The notes under the pieces: model-generated | Told to the model about the DNA's origin: nothing | The model's input: only the letters and a program-made list of their open reading frames with translations | The model's database searches: none | Source: CAYQVW01 sp964421245 | Lineage (GTDB): Bacteria; Margulisbacteria; WOR-1; XYC2-FULL-46-14 | Assembly (NCBI GenBank): GCA_964421245.1 | Contig: CAYQVW010000008.1 | Coordinates: forward strand, 3,498-67,497 | Reading direction: 5' to 3' | Length of the DNA stretch: 64,000 bases | Position numbers and translations under genes: made by a program | Shown: positions 37,501 to 43,428 of the stretch, piece after piece | How positions within the stretch are numbered: position 1 is the first letter of the stretch | Layout of the letters: each line of letters starts with the position of its first letter

Positions 37501-40500
37501 AATATTACAGAGAGAAAATACGGTGGAACGGTTTGGGTACAAGATAGCATTTTAAAACTAGAGGGAGCAGATCAATGGTCTAACCAGATTAATCCTGACC
37601 CTAGAATTTTCTCTCCGGGAGTTACGGCAGCCAATACCACATTGTACTTTAGGGTTAATCGAGGAAGTTATCCAAAAGATTTCAAGTCTCCGGAATGGAT
37701 TAGTGCGATGGCGATTGATGACAATGATATTGATTGGGACGATATAACAATTCCGGGAAACAATGTTGGAACCTATACAGCCCGGGTTTATGATTCTAAC
37801 GGAAGTTTGGTCAGAACAATTGTTAGTGGGATTAATATAAAATCATCGGTTTTAACTTCTGTAAAATGGGATGGCAAAAATGATTCTGGCTCATTTGTCT
37901 CTGATGGTAGATATCGAATAGTCATTGATGTGGAAGACTATACCGGTGTTTCTGCTCATTATGGAAATCTACTAGAAAGATGGTTAATTATTGATCGAAC
38001 CGCTCCAACATTGAGCGGGCCATCTGTTTCAAATCAATATATTAGTCCAAATTCGAGCCAATCGACTGCAACAAAATCTACTAGTATAAATTATTCTCTA
38101 TCTGACAATTTTTCAAATATCACCGATGAAGCAAATAATGTCAGGGTTATCGTTGAGGTTTATAATACTTTAGCTAACGCGATTGAGATTCAAGATTTAA
38201 CCATGGAGGTTACTGCCTCTTTGGTAAGTAGGAGCATGTCTTGGAATGGATCTTTGGTCGGAGGGACTACCTATGTTGGAAATAGTAATGTTGGTGGTGT
38301 TTATCCTGACGGAACTTATACCTATCAAATTACGGCTACAGACCTAGCTGGAAATGTTGTGACAATATCAGCTAGTAATTTGGTTGTTGATACGGAAGGG
38401 CCGGATATTGCGACAGGGGGACAGTCAGATGGTGTTTGGTATAACGGTGATAATAATATTACGGTATCACTTTCAGATAAGATAAATTATCAAGGCTTCA
38501 GATGGAATTGGGATTCTGCACCGACCGGTGGACCGTCTGGATCAAGTTCTTTGACTTCTGCCACAACCAAGCATCCAAGTCAGGGAACAAATGTTTTATA
38601 TATTGTAGCGTGGGATCGAGCGGGGAATGAAACATCCACTCAAATGACTTATATGCGAGATACAACAGATCCGCAGGCTGTTTTTAGTGGTCAAGCAGCT
38701 GATACTTGGTATAGCAGCAACAATGATATTAACATCGCTATGTCCGACAACTTGAGCTACAGAGGATTTAGATTGTCGTGGGACCAGTGGCCGGATAGTA
38801 ATCCATCTGGATGTGATACTGACACTTCGGCAACGGTTAATCTTACCGGTCAAGGAGCACGTACTCTTCATCTCTATGTTTGGGATTGGGCTGGAAACAG
38901 AATACAAGAACAGAAGACTTATTATCGAGATTATACTGCACCGACTGTTTCTTTTGGTGGCCAGACTTCGGATGTTTGGTATAGCGGCGATAGTGCAATA
39001 ACAATAAGTCTTTCCGACAATTTGAATTATTGTGGATATAAATGGAGTTGGGGTTCATGGCCATCATCTGATCCTACGGGGTGCATTACTTCAAATTCTG
39101 GATCAACAAAGCATCCTGGACAAGGAATAAATACTTTATTTGTTAGGGCTTGGGATCAGGCTGGTAACAGAGTAGATTCTTCAAAAACCTATAGAAGAGA
39201 TAGTATTGATCCGACAATTACTCCGCCATCCAGTGCTACTTTTAATCCGTATTTAAATAGTCTGCCGTTAAGTTTTTCGGTAGGTGATCCTTCGGCAAGT
39301 TCTGGAATGGCAACTGTTACTGCGAAGATAATGTTTGGTTCAACAACAATAAAGGATTTAACTTTAAGCGGCAGCTACTCAACTTCCTGGGATGGGACTA
39401 ATAATAGTAATGACTATGTAAATGAGGGGAGTTATACTTTAGAGATTTATGCAAGAGATAATGCGGGGAATACAACAACTAATAGTACTTGTACTATTAC
39501 ACTTCAGGATGATCAGTATATCTCTGTTGGCAGTGATCCGCATATTTTTATTGATGGAAATTTATATTTAATCTGGATTAATGGAGTTAGGGATGCAGCA
39601 AAAACAGTTGATACTTACACTGATGCTAGCGGTGGAGCAGACGAAACGAATAAATGGTTTTATATTAACCATGATGGATGCAAAGTTAGCATACAAACTT
39701 CTTCAGATGGATGTGATACCAAAGATCGCTTCTTGTCTTATGCAAAATACAATGGAGATAAAACAGGAGTAAAAATATTAAGTGAGTGGGGTAACAGCAC
39801 GAAAACAGTTACTCTAAATAAGGGGTGGTATTGGATTCATACCTATGTTCAGTGTGGTTGGCCAAAAAACTGCTGGGGTAATGCTGTTGTTAATTATAAA
39901 TATCGTTGGTATACAAGATATTTTAAATCTTGTGTCTCTGAATATGAAGACAATATTGGGGCTGCGACTACATCTGGACCAGTGGAGGTAGGAGCACATT
40001 CTAGTGAACCAACGAGTGTCTCTGTTGGTGGGATTACTCACAGTGTTTCAGTGGGCAAGGGTATTTTATATCAAAAAAATAATTCCGCAAAGATAAAAAT
40101 TGCAAATGGAGGAAATACTCCAGTTGTTACAGCAGACAGTAGCGGAAATGCTTATGTTGCCTGGAATAGAAAGGTTGGCTTTAATAATTATATCTACTTC
40201 CAAAAAATTCCATCCAATTTTGCTCCAATAAATGGTTCGGTTTCTGCAACAAAGATAGGGAATCAAAAACCGACCACTGAAGCACAAGCAACAAATGTTC
40301 CCGAACTCATTAGTCCAACTGATGGCGCAACCGTCACTCTTCTCCGCCCAACTGTTAAATGGAGAGGAATTCGCGGAACAACTGACTACTCAATTAATTT
40401 TGGTAAGACAACCCTGCTTTCAACACCAGACAAAACATTTAGTAAATCAGCAACTCAAAACGAGGGTTTATACTTTGCTTACACAATTCATGAGTTTGAC

Positions 40501-40923
40501 GAAGGACTTGCTCGCGGAACCTGGCAATGGCAGGTAGTTGCTAATCCGACTCAAACCAACGAAGCAAAATCAGCAATCTGGTCTTTTGATGTTGATCCGC
40601 CATTAACAATTGCTGGAATTACTAATTATCCAAACCCATTTAACTCAAATATTGAGAGAACCAAAATCCGTTATCGCCTCGGTGCCGACGCGGATGAGGT
40701 GACGATTAGGATTTATGATATTACCGGAGGGCTGGTCCGAGAACTTGATGGATCAACCAATGCCGAGTCTTCATCAATCTGGGGAAAATATAACGATGTC
40801 GAATGGGATGGAAGAAATGATAGGGGAGATTTAGTTTTGAATGGAATCTATCCGTATGAGATTTTAGCCAGATTAGGTTCTATTAGTATTAGCGGTCGAG
40901 GGAAGATGGCGGTGTTGAAATGA
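25597..40923 (+). CDS. Giant secreted alpha/beta hydrolase with FlgD/Ig-like repeats
   Basis: 5108 residues in one open frame. A signal peptide (about 1-34) is followed by a PGAP1/lipase-like hydrolase (about 40-480): VLIHGMN, S147 in THSMGNY, D391/D393 in HDGDGLVP and H417 in RYSHTFQ are the likely catalytic residues. Residues 494-790 are shared with the hydrolase at 14939. Then come dozens of Ig-like units, many FlgD-type, with a recurrent F-(S/T)-P-N-x-D motif near residues 2578, 2703, 3037, 3147, 3265 and 3868. Three tandem repeats of about 90 residues lie near 4273-4537. The C-terminus (ITNYPNPFNSN...RIYDITGGLVREL...WDGRNDRGD...GKMAVLK) is the FlgD-Ig type used as a sorting end in several phyla. 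The PorV-like gene downstream supports outer-membrane secretion. Coding sections contain repeat-derived insertions. Confidence 0.85.
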   Translation: MEKRCSINFLSKKIVIFVLLVIIFCFLCEQKSFADNIEGTNTYKDYLFVLIHGMNDSKDLFVGKKGYGNLKNYLETNLGLKGRVFCYSFSNNRGDNFVQAKELGDRNYQNPGQGMNNNCWLEKAKIDFKNEFPDSDVPNKFIFITHSMGNYAARMYIYSDQLFKDGFYDNDVSKIVFVAPPLLGSDMAVFAYKGYIDGATTAFQGVKTVKDTLAASKNFDFSNTLYNALTFMNNNPFYPYEAATDIAANGILLSRATRMMLEEFNKVVNEKKTFGLTSQAIFDLLPFSNATTKLKKVRPLSPELEPGYSIVYAKGMPVFDYGSTFGMGGMKWLNEDEFKKESNLDLLNQFLSLDYQELSLLHPGFWKIGNSEGKFLSLLLAKTGEGYFTHDGDGLVPEYSARGEGIKYLENAKRYSHTFQTQKFEDFLNNSLPTSIAATETAIYFTASWTGTPPNQWWFLRIPVVTYFISEVINNYDNINYDIEAHGNILKQYGLIETALLDTPAIFTVQDIQANVASTSPATSKATAMTITSPRAPPKGYESLKIKTIKEDRAYKGNQNMTIPITIDGDRKYVNEMVFTKPPLRIEGKLNYLIPARMKQFQYSFNFAAWKDIKNVDSKTGEFVLDKLPFAEGQNVLAIRAINAVDVQSHQICKFIVNTIPMVISEMKPEPNSYTNDNKTIISGEFNKSVYSTNKKVGEGIPDITSAELYKDAKLYKNLLNDSNFKEQNIKVSDYKTVAKFTYSPSTPLPDGEYKIIVKSKSSVGTSQGVWSFWVDTKPPTLTIAPPEALSANKSLTIKYKVSDNLAVQLKDISCGLFDSKDNLITRIATADSVSKGEHFFTWNGKKQNGSAIPNGSYYLSIKVYDQAGNKKVANKGLIMDSTPPRVKSAEFSPKTMTSNSNSQKVTVSVSEPSTVFIKMKNKDTGKTDVFLAKSISHKSTGAQATYTWDYSSQFLSGLKDGLYEVEITAQDMAGNESKPYKIPAIRVDRTPPVIYAQAALPYVLANSGSSPYTTTLSYRISDQGTGNSGQCTVKIIEEKTGKVIKTFSSAPCSLSSVNSIKWNALTSVPWTLSTGSYQFKIIAEDKFGNLAIAYASCVKDGIAPVITFPAANSDLSGVVAIKGTAIDPDWTNDKPFERYRLYYAEGNKSPPSNLSFLDSSWKKDFIEIPKVNADGTRPLQGNSTLAYFYTTGLKNNQYTLLVVVEEKGGMKVASTRVINVYNDPQEATDTPYIKLMPVASSIDYKSDDSKKLSIGFVNSVKPANVYVEVLKSTSHKSQDQGRVIYYKKFPNVAGAPFIGKPTYDKTKDLGYFIWKDVKGTWHIEWSHDGKLHKFSGNIVAMGGKIIVPRGKGQGSKVSDNLVSWDTNSSGGFSFKTDANVQQLMITPKIDEDPKSPQIYASNVYLGVAKKTVSYLPIMIDVKNNSLADLVASSKGQGSSSGGHNPFSSGCEWDGKLDTGAYADSGNYIVRVRAEGVDGFGLSTDEAKIKIKTPFEVKNIEVSPDNHTFNTLGSPDRVSVFYNVSKDSNVSAYVYDYSKNLIATLFENKSVLGGLNPLNKHSLYWKGNYPDPKSGAIVTSGNYLIKLIIAAKDGSGNFVKEISKISVEETFKNENYAKLDQIGDVGVYQGSKARFAEGESPYYFEAKGSGYYHPPRDFNYTLNASGKQRFTMYPYVPFAGLMHRGFKQVDVKAKITYRVHYHYYIGYRFLHGEVWGDDKYDIPSEVTYSLRENKAPLHDEEICYPRGDRGSVTKVQAKVQVYAAGDKTFLLDSTDWFDVTTGTDGQPTKKGIFSADFRYDLEKTQKIGYGLGTGAVSKDLHTYRAKFDLKLEDKIAYSRLTNRFIPWFGFVNKNNPQTKDFTSYLANIETGLGFPGKIFFNDPTAKPGAPYDKTPAELAASLGGKSWKEKIAEFNKLAKQANLKGYKGSLASSVGFDSYLSDEYFEFIPITAPAGQSFEKANSTTYTAKTAVTSDTFVFDWPNPDQSIATWTAKYGKSGTNYKDLIGSGSIDNPEFAQKWDGYGREENVCFYELDMAEVNKSKNNAKASKSFSAKTLYDKKDGNSTWQSTNLLGELLPVSDKIEDIKYSVSSSGKQLKVDLLGDSRTGQVYVEDQTSPQSWSTEDDITLLAYGGKVHSKNKLFNDKDFRGRRYIDIFPEYKISEDFSSKAALKYTFLKKDIFNRNSGIDIDNPNLEIKNWKLELFDKRKEKNSDLKIEQVNLNKDDHSKDYFVLKLDTHAKEKRFVEIKGSVSTAYELLYFDGEAWRNIARASSGRSGHLAWWNVSRLNGKYTVLLRTGSYISTQDINIGTLVKNGEEKNVFSAYRRAQLSFPGGAFKSDQLVTITPVTMTEIKIQNRPIIMTHGPIVEIKPSPYKFILEKRPTLSFHYTFFDLKNLGFWSGSESSVKVGQNLGLGLNIHQITSSGDLQIVSNNKQSVVKDGNGDLLYAFEAPLDHFSTYTLVDGKFSLSAPIVYADRYITNKNTVNIWGTADAESELQVYVAKGPKTSFTSSPVSKGTADSSGKFKFNKIKLLREGKNYIYVVSNPKGDKSVSTSNYVEIEKDTVPPKASATLNLQAFSPNEDGKWDTVTYTMFSNEKGNLEFIITDPNSKPLVTESLSVEANKPLRLAWGKNGFNIYQEVNAGAWVLKKTIYAPYKFPDGYYSCTVFSIDSAGNISNNISDYVIIDTTPPKVLALLANPNPFTPNNDGIKDSTKFSFKLSEPSYATVNILRDDGVLFKKHSKTIGDFKYPSLKDLPSVVSRKSLVGSWIWDGRGARNELIGGSFSYYLKAEDAVGNTATSDAKTIKIDHAPSLLAYAYSDPDPFSPAQGNATKIKYYLARDNCIVQSYIVGADGKSIKNLVFGEIQNKGEHSALWYGDYLPGYKGTLYGKDSSKVADGMYEFKVIAQDADGGKPASVSNTVLVDNTPPTLFIYPIKVDYITGKATLKYNIPEPASMKVLVYDVDGKYLKSLYKGLKSSGTYSLEYKNDKTDYKQKYFKIVAEDKAKNSMEKTTELFALDVSDSLKIINHTANPAAFTPNADSHTDLTRISYSITGGVPGYAVTVKILDSANSTIKTIIDDETQTAGLHNYYWAGETDSKNQKITDAVYQYEIIVEDKLGDKTTAKAEILTIVSKPTVTISTDPDTFSPNGDSSSDTALLEYTVDYPAQWITDEAQVKIDIKTGTGEVVFTKSFQHSPGTYNYTWDGSLLPQGEGLGMRVPAGTYYIYINATDALGTPAQPQNTTVIVNYDVPSLSILSVDNNPFSPNVNSRKDTTSISYSLAEDAYITIDVKDSKDQLVRTLIDNKWTGSYVSAKAIPTISWDGTNTSGSIVSDGLYKILISSIDQAGNMDSISTQVEVDNAVPSIPSIVTIASFTNEATLKYEGMAEVGSKVEIYNNDSLTATCTADSKGNFTKLISLNLDLNNLKSRSIDIAGNVTSHSDIQLINYETDLPVVTNLQVSPNPCKSTQLNLEFTVSETLESDPLVTINSNRCRVTSKKVKTGEEWQYYYSYNVSGSDQQGMAEIKITFVDLAGNESEYISSNLLEIDTITPQISNFDFTPKYAKLGNEISIDFSVSEDILGIPSVKVGSDFASFSSKQNYSASRTDYSYKYTVSANDPDQTTPITIAITDEAYNYFEIKYDQLVIDKTSPEVTSYSISSDPYAASTEEVEIKFTISEILNETPDVRVSQLNAVTNIIPVTSLDDYNYSAKYQVIAGYDGEARIAIRFKDRALNDNLKLLYFNVDTIAPSFSSLSSNPIHVREGNSSAISFDTSEDLAFNPDVTVNGEAANYSTLSNKEYGYQYLVKSNDQNGLAEIEIVGEDFAGNVGSLKSSSVSESFSIDTVIPVVVSREASPGNIMIAQPSPFTPNKDGIEDTVAVYYTLSEPAYVTVKVYAVSDKWPYTSSDFINYYRVQTLITDQWQSGQQNLIWNGSISNNLFRFDKNSNKYVDSGKYAFIVEARDRAGNITERKYGGTVWVQDSILKLEGADQWSNQINPDPRIFSPGVTAANTTLYFRVNRGSYPKDFKSPEWISAMAIDDNDIDWDDITIPGNNVGTYTARVYDSNGSLVRTIVSGINIKSSVLTSVKWDGKNDSGSFVSDGRYRIVIDVEDYTGVSAHYGNLLERWLIIDRTAPTLSGPSVSNQYISPNSSQSTATKSTSINYSLSDNFSNITDEANNVRVIVEVYNTLANAIEIQDLTMEVTASLVSRSMSWNGSLVGGTTYVGNSNVGGVYPDGTYTYQITATDLAGNVVTISASNLVVDTEGPDIATGGQSDGVWYNGDNNITVSLSDKINYQGFRWNWDSAPTGGPSGSSSLTSATTKHPSQGTNVLYIVAWDRAGNETSTQMTYMRDTTDPQAVFSGQAADTWYSSNNDINIAMSDNLSYRGFRLSWDQWPDSNPSGCDTDTSATVNLTGQGARTLHLYVWDWAGNRIQEQKTYYRDYTAPTVSFGGQTSDVWYSGDSAITISLSDNLNYCGYKWSWGSWPSSDPTGCITSNSGSTKHPGQGINTLFVRAWDQAGNRVDSSKTYRRDSIDPTITPPSSATFNPYLNSLPLSFSVGDPSASSGMATVTAKIMFGSTTIKDLTLSGSYSTSWDGTNNSNDYVNEGSYTLEIYARDNAGNTTTNSTCTITLQDDQYISVGSDPHIFIDGNLYLIWINGVRDAAKTVDTYTDASGGADETNKWFYINHDGCKVSIQTSSDGCDTKDRFLSYAKYNGDKTGVKILSEWGNSTKTVTLNKGWYWIHTYVQCGWPKNCWGNAVVNYKYRWYTRYFKSCVSEYEDNIGAATTSGPVEVGAHSSEPTSVSVGGITHSVSVGKGILYQKNNSAKIKIANGGNTPVVTADSSGNAYVAWNRKVGFNNYIYFQKIPSNFAPINGSVSATKIGNQKPTTEAQATNVPELISPTDGATVTLLRPTVKWRGIRGTTDYSINFGKTTLLSTPDKTFSKSATQNEGLYFAYTIHEFDEGLARGTWQWQVVANPTQTNEAKSAIWSFDVDPPLTIAGITNYPNPFNSNIERTKIRYRLGADADEVTIRIYDITGGLVRELDGSTNAESSSIWGKYNDVEWDGRNDRGDLVLNGIYPYEILARLGSISISGRGKMAVLK
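27187..27446 (+). repeat. 260-bp block identical to 16640-16899
   Basis: See the partner block. The identity ends where C at 27447 differs from T at 16900. Confidence 0.85.
28661..28822. repeat. Cassette-arm-like repeats inside the giant gene
   Basis: The coding sequence holds CAGGGGACAGGGAACAG (28666-28682) and, 80-140 bases later, inverted relatives CTCCCTGTTC and CTGTCCCCTGGACCCTGTC. These are the same words as the arms of the cassette at 24264-24742. They are translated in frame as DQGTGNSGQCT and SVPWTLSTGS. Confidence 0.6.
35222..35244. repeat. Hairpin repeat inside the giant gene
   Basis: CCCTTCTCCC-TCA-GGGAGAAGGG, a perfect 10-bp stem, followed by TTGGGGATGAGGGTCCC. This resembles intergenic repeats of the CCCTCTCCC/GGGAGAGGG type seen in many bacteria. 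It is translated in frame as LLPQGEGLGMRVP. Confidence 0.7.
38415..39207 (+). repeat. Three tandem 90-residue protein repeats
   Basis: Each unit starts G(G)Q-x-x-D-x-WY and contains SDxxxYxGxxxxWxxxP, an STKHPGQG-type loop and a W-D-x-A-G-N end, followed by RD. The units are diverged at the DNA level, so the duplication is old. Confidence 0.75.
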
Positions 40924-41396
40924 ATTGTCAATGTTCAATTATCAATGATCAATTGAGGAGCTATTTGTAATGGAAATAGATATTCAATCAAGAAGTTTGG
41001 ATTTTGGAGTAAGAGTAATAAAATTTTGTAAAATATTATCAATCGATTCTTCAAATAGAGTGATTGCGCGCCAATTAATTAGAAGTGGAACTTCAATTGG
41101 AGCGAATTTGGAAGAGGCTAATGCGGCATCTTCTAGGAAAGATTTTATAAATAAGGTTTCAATATCTTGTAAGGAATGTAGGGAAACCAGATATTGGCTT
41201 ACTTTAATATTAAAGGCTGAATTAGTTTTTAAGGATAAGGATATAAAGGAGTTAAGATTGTTATTAAAAGAAAGCGACGAACTTGTTCGTATACTTAGTT
41301 CAATAATAAAAAACACAAAGAACAATATAATAAATACCGAACGAAGTTGAGGTATACAATAATTGAAAATTGATAATTGTAAATTGAGAATTATGG
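40924..41396 (+). mobile_element. Second four-helix-bundle cassette with inverted repeats
   Basis: The left arm (40924-40957) carries CAATTATCAATGATCAATT; the right arm (41358-41396), reversed, carries CAATTATCAATTTTCAATT (17 of 19 matching). The gene 40970-41350 lies between them. The cassette lies exactly between the giant gene's stop and the PorV-like gene's ribosome site. A GAATT at each edge is a weak candidate duplication. Confidence 0.65.
40970..41350 (+). CDS. Four-helix bundle protein (S23/IVS type)
   Basis: 126 residues. RQLIRSGTSIGANLEEANAA, SSRKDFINKVSISCKECRET and RYWLTLILKAEL are the most conserved signatures of this family. The protein is a different subtype from that at 24328, with little identity. 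GAGGAG precedes the start. Confidence 0.93.
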   Translation: MEIDIQSRSLDFGVRVIKFCKILSIDSSNRVIARQLIRSGTSIGANLEEANAASSRKDFINKVSISCKECRETRYWLTLILKAELVFKDKDIKELRLLLKESDELVRILSSIIKNTKNNIINTERS

Positions 41397-41406
41397 AGGG
41401 AATAAG

Positions 41407-42327
41407 ATGAATAAAAGAATCTTAATAATGTTGATATTGCTTGTTACTACAGCCACCCCAATCGTAGCCGTAGGCCAAGCAGGCATAGAATTTGACATGC
41501 TGTCCGCTGGAGTTGGAGCAAGACCCTTGGGAATGGGTGGTGCTTTTACTGCCGTAGCAGATAGTTCCGATTCGCCGTTCTGGAATCCCGCCGGTCTCTC
41601 CTCAGTCAACTTCAACGAAATAACAACAACTCAAACTCGATTATCAACCGACGCGGATCATTATTATGTAAGCTTTGTTCAACCCTTAGGTAGAGGAACA
41701 CTTGGAATTTCCTGGATTCAAGTTGGAACAGGGGGACTAACTCAGACCTCAGCCACTGTCGATGCTTATAACGAAGTTACAAACTTAGGAGTATTTTCAT
41801 ACTTTTCAAATGCATATTTGGTTTCTTATGGATTAAATCTAACCAAAAAAATTGCTGCGGGACTAACTGCGAAGTATTTAAGTTCTGATATGACACAGAT
41901 TTCTGGAGGACAAGCCTCGGGTTATTCGGTAACGCCGGGTGTTTTGGTAAAACCGAGTGATTCTTTAACATTAGGGTTAAAAGTTGATGAATTACTTAAC
42001 GAATTAAAGTGGGGGACCGGATCAGTTGAGAAATCTCCTCCCGTTTTGCGGTTGGGGTTAGCAGTGCGTCCGATTTTACCAAGAATCTCTGGTCTGTTTG
42101 CTCTTGATTTTTCACAAGTGCTTAGATCGGGATATGTCGGATCTGTTGCAGCAGGATATGAATGGGCAAGAGAGGGTTTAGCTTTAAGACTTGGTTATGC
42201 CGAATCTGCAATAACTGCCGGAGCTGGTTTTCAATCCGGAGTTGCCAAAATCGACTACGCCTACGTTCAGCAACGAGTTTTGACGCAAGATAATGTACAT
42301 CGCATTTCGCTATCTGGAAGATGGTAA
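41407..42327 (+). CDS. PorV/PorQ-family outer membrane protein
   Basis: 306 residues. A signal peptide ends near IVAVG. The mature start FDMLSAGVGARPLGMGGAFTAVADSSDSPFWNPAGLS is the hallmark of the PorV/PorQ (UPF0164) barrels. Later strands include SLTLGLKVDELLNELKWG and GLALRLGYAESAITAGAGF, and the chain ends RVLTQDNVHRISLSGRW with a terminal aromatic residue. PorV carries cargo out through the type IX system in Bacteroidetes; relatives occur in many other phyla. Its location right after the giant FlgD-Ig protein suggests a cargo/export pair, which is inference. GGAGGGAAT precedes the ATG. Confidence 0.88.
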   Translation: MNKRILIMLILLVTTATPIVAVGQAGIEFDMLSAGVGARPLGMGGAFTAVADSSDSPFWNPAGLSSVNFNEITTTQTRLSTDADHYYVSFVQPLGRGTLGISWIQVGTGGLTQTSATVDAYNEVTNLGVFSYFSNAYLVSYGLNLTKKIAAGLTAKYLSSDMTQISGGQASGYSVTPGVLVKPSDSLTLGLKVDELLNELKWGTGSVEKSPPVLRLGLAVRPILPRISGLFALDFSQVLRSGYVGSVAAGYEWAREGLALRLGYAESAITAGAGFQSGVAKIDYAYVQQRVLTQDNVHRISLSGRW

Positions 42328-42371
42328 TAGTTTTTTGGTTATTTGGAATGAAATACTTGCGTAGCTTTGCC

Positions 42372-43424
42372 TTAATCTATTAAATAAATCTTAACCTTTT
42401 TGGTTTTTGTTGCTATCTCGATCTTCTTAGAAAATAAACCAACTAATTCTTCAAACTCTACAATTGATCCGCATTTTTCGCTCAATTCTTTAATTGTCTC
42501 TTCATAAAGATACTTTTTTCTAAATAAAAATTTGTCTGGTGTGGTCTGCAACTGTAATCGAAGAGGATGAAAAGAAATGCAACCTAAGAAAAGCAGAGTT
42601 ATTAATAGCATAAGGGTTGGAATATTTAGGCCAAAGACGAGAAATTGTGTATAAACGTAAACAAAAAATGTTCCAAGCATCAAATATATTGTTGTTAAAA
42701 TCAAATAAGCCATTAAACGAGTTATTACTATTCTAATATCCATAAATCTAGTTTTGATTATTGCATAAGCAAGAAACCCAATACAAAATAGGGTTCCGGT
42801 AGGGGCTAAGAAATTTAAATATATATTAAAAGCTGGCAGAATAAAAGCAAAAATCATGCCCACAGTAATGCTAATTAATGCTCCAATAGTAAAAAGTATA
42901 ATTTGATGTTTTCTATGGCCTTTTAGGATAAAAAATTTATTTAGTAAAATATAACAGCCTTGTACCATAGTAACAACAAGGTATGCGCCAAATATGAGAT
43001 AAATTATCCCGAATTTGAAATTTATTCCACCAGCTTCAATTGCTGATGATCGAATATAGGAATCAGAAAACAGAAAACTCAAAAAGAACAAAATGAAAGC
43101 GCCGTGGAGCACAAAAAAACTCGCCTTGTTTTTATAGGTATTTTCTGGAAAGACCAAGGTAAAGTATAAAAAAATACTTGGAAAGAAAAAGGCTGGAACA
43201 GTCAATAACCTTGTTAATAATAATGTCAAAAAGTAAGAGAGATTGCTTGAAAAATAGGCAGATCCCATAAGAGCAGACCAGATGCTTAGTGTAATCATTA
43301 AAAGAAAGAAAACGATATTTATCCGGTTTGATTTGTTTCTCATAAAGATTATTATTCCAATAGTCAGTTGGGTTAGTGAAACTACTAACAATATTAAGGG
43401 TATTATATATTGTAATTTTGGCAT
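42372..43424 (-). CDS. 7TM sensor module truncated at the start of a GAF domain
   Basis: 350 residues. Eight to nine membrane helices, with YAIIKTRFMDIRIVITRLMAY after the seventh, then a cytoplasmic segment TPDKFLFRKKYLYEETIKEL that in complete kinases links to the GAF domain. The protein stops at KKVKIYLID, the first strand of the GAF domain. The missing remainder of a GAF domain and a kinase core are encoded on the opposite strand at 44359. The start ATG follows four bases after the stop of the upstream paralog, which provides the ribosome site, so translation is probably coupled. Confidence 0.75.
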   Translation of the reverse strand: MPKLQYIIPLILLVVSLTQLTIGIIIFMRNKSNRINIVFFLLMITLSIWSALMGSAYFSSNLSYFLTLLLTRLLTVPAFFFPSIFLYFTLVFPENTYKNKASFFVLHGAFILFFLSFLFSDSYIRSSAIEAGGINFKFGIIYLIFGAYLVVTMVQGCYILLNKFFILKGHRKHQIILFTIGALISITVGMIFAFILPAFNIYLNFLAPTGTLFCIGFLAYAIIKTRFMDIRIVITRLMAYLILTTIYLMLGTFFVYVYTQFLVFGLNIPTLMLLITLLFLGCISFHPLRLQLQTTPDKFLFRKKYLYEETIKELSEKCGSIVEFEELVGLFSKKIEIATKTKKVKIYLID

Positions 43425-43428
43425 AACC

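Noticed and set aside
38415..39207. CRISPR-like or satellite repeat
   Set aside because: The three units are diverged protein-domain repeats in frame, not short identical DNA repeats with spacers.
25597..40923. Giant gene as an artefact of fused neighbouring genes
   Set aside because: There is no internal stop, ribosome-site pattern or shift in domain style; the N-terminal signal and C-terminal sorting domain bracket a continuous repeat protein.
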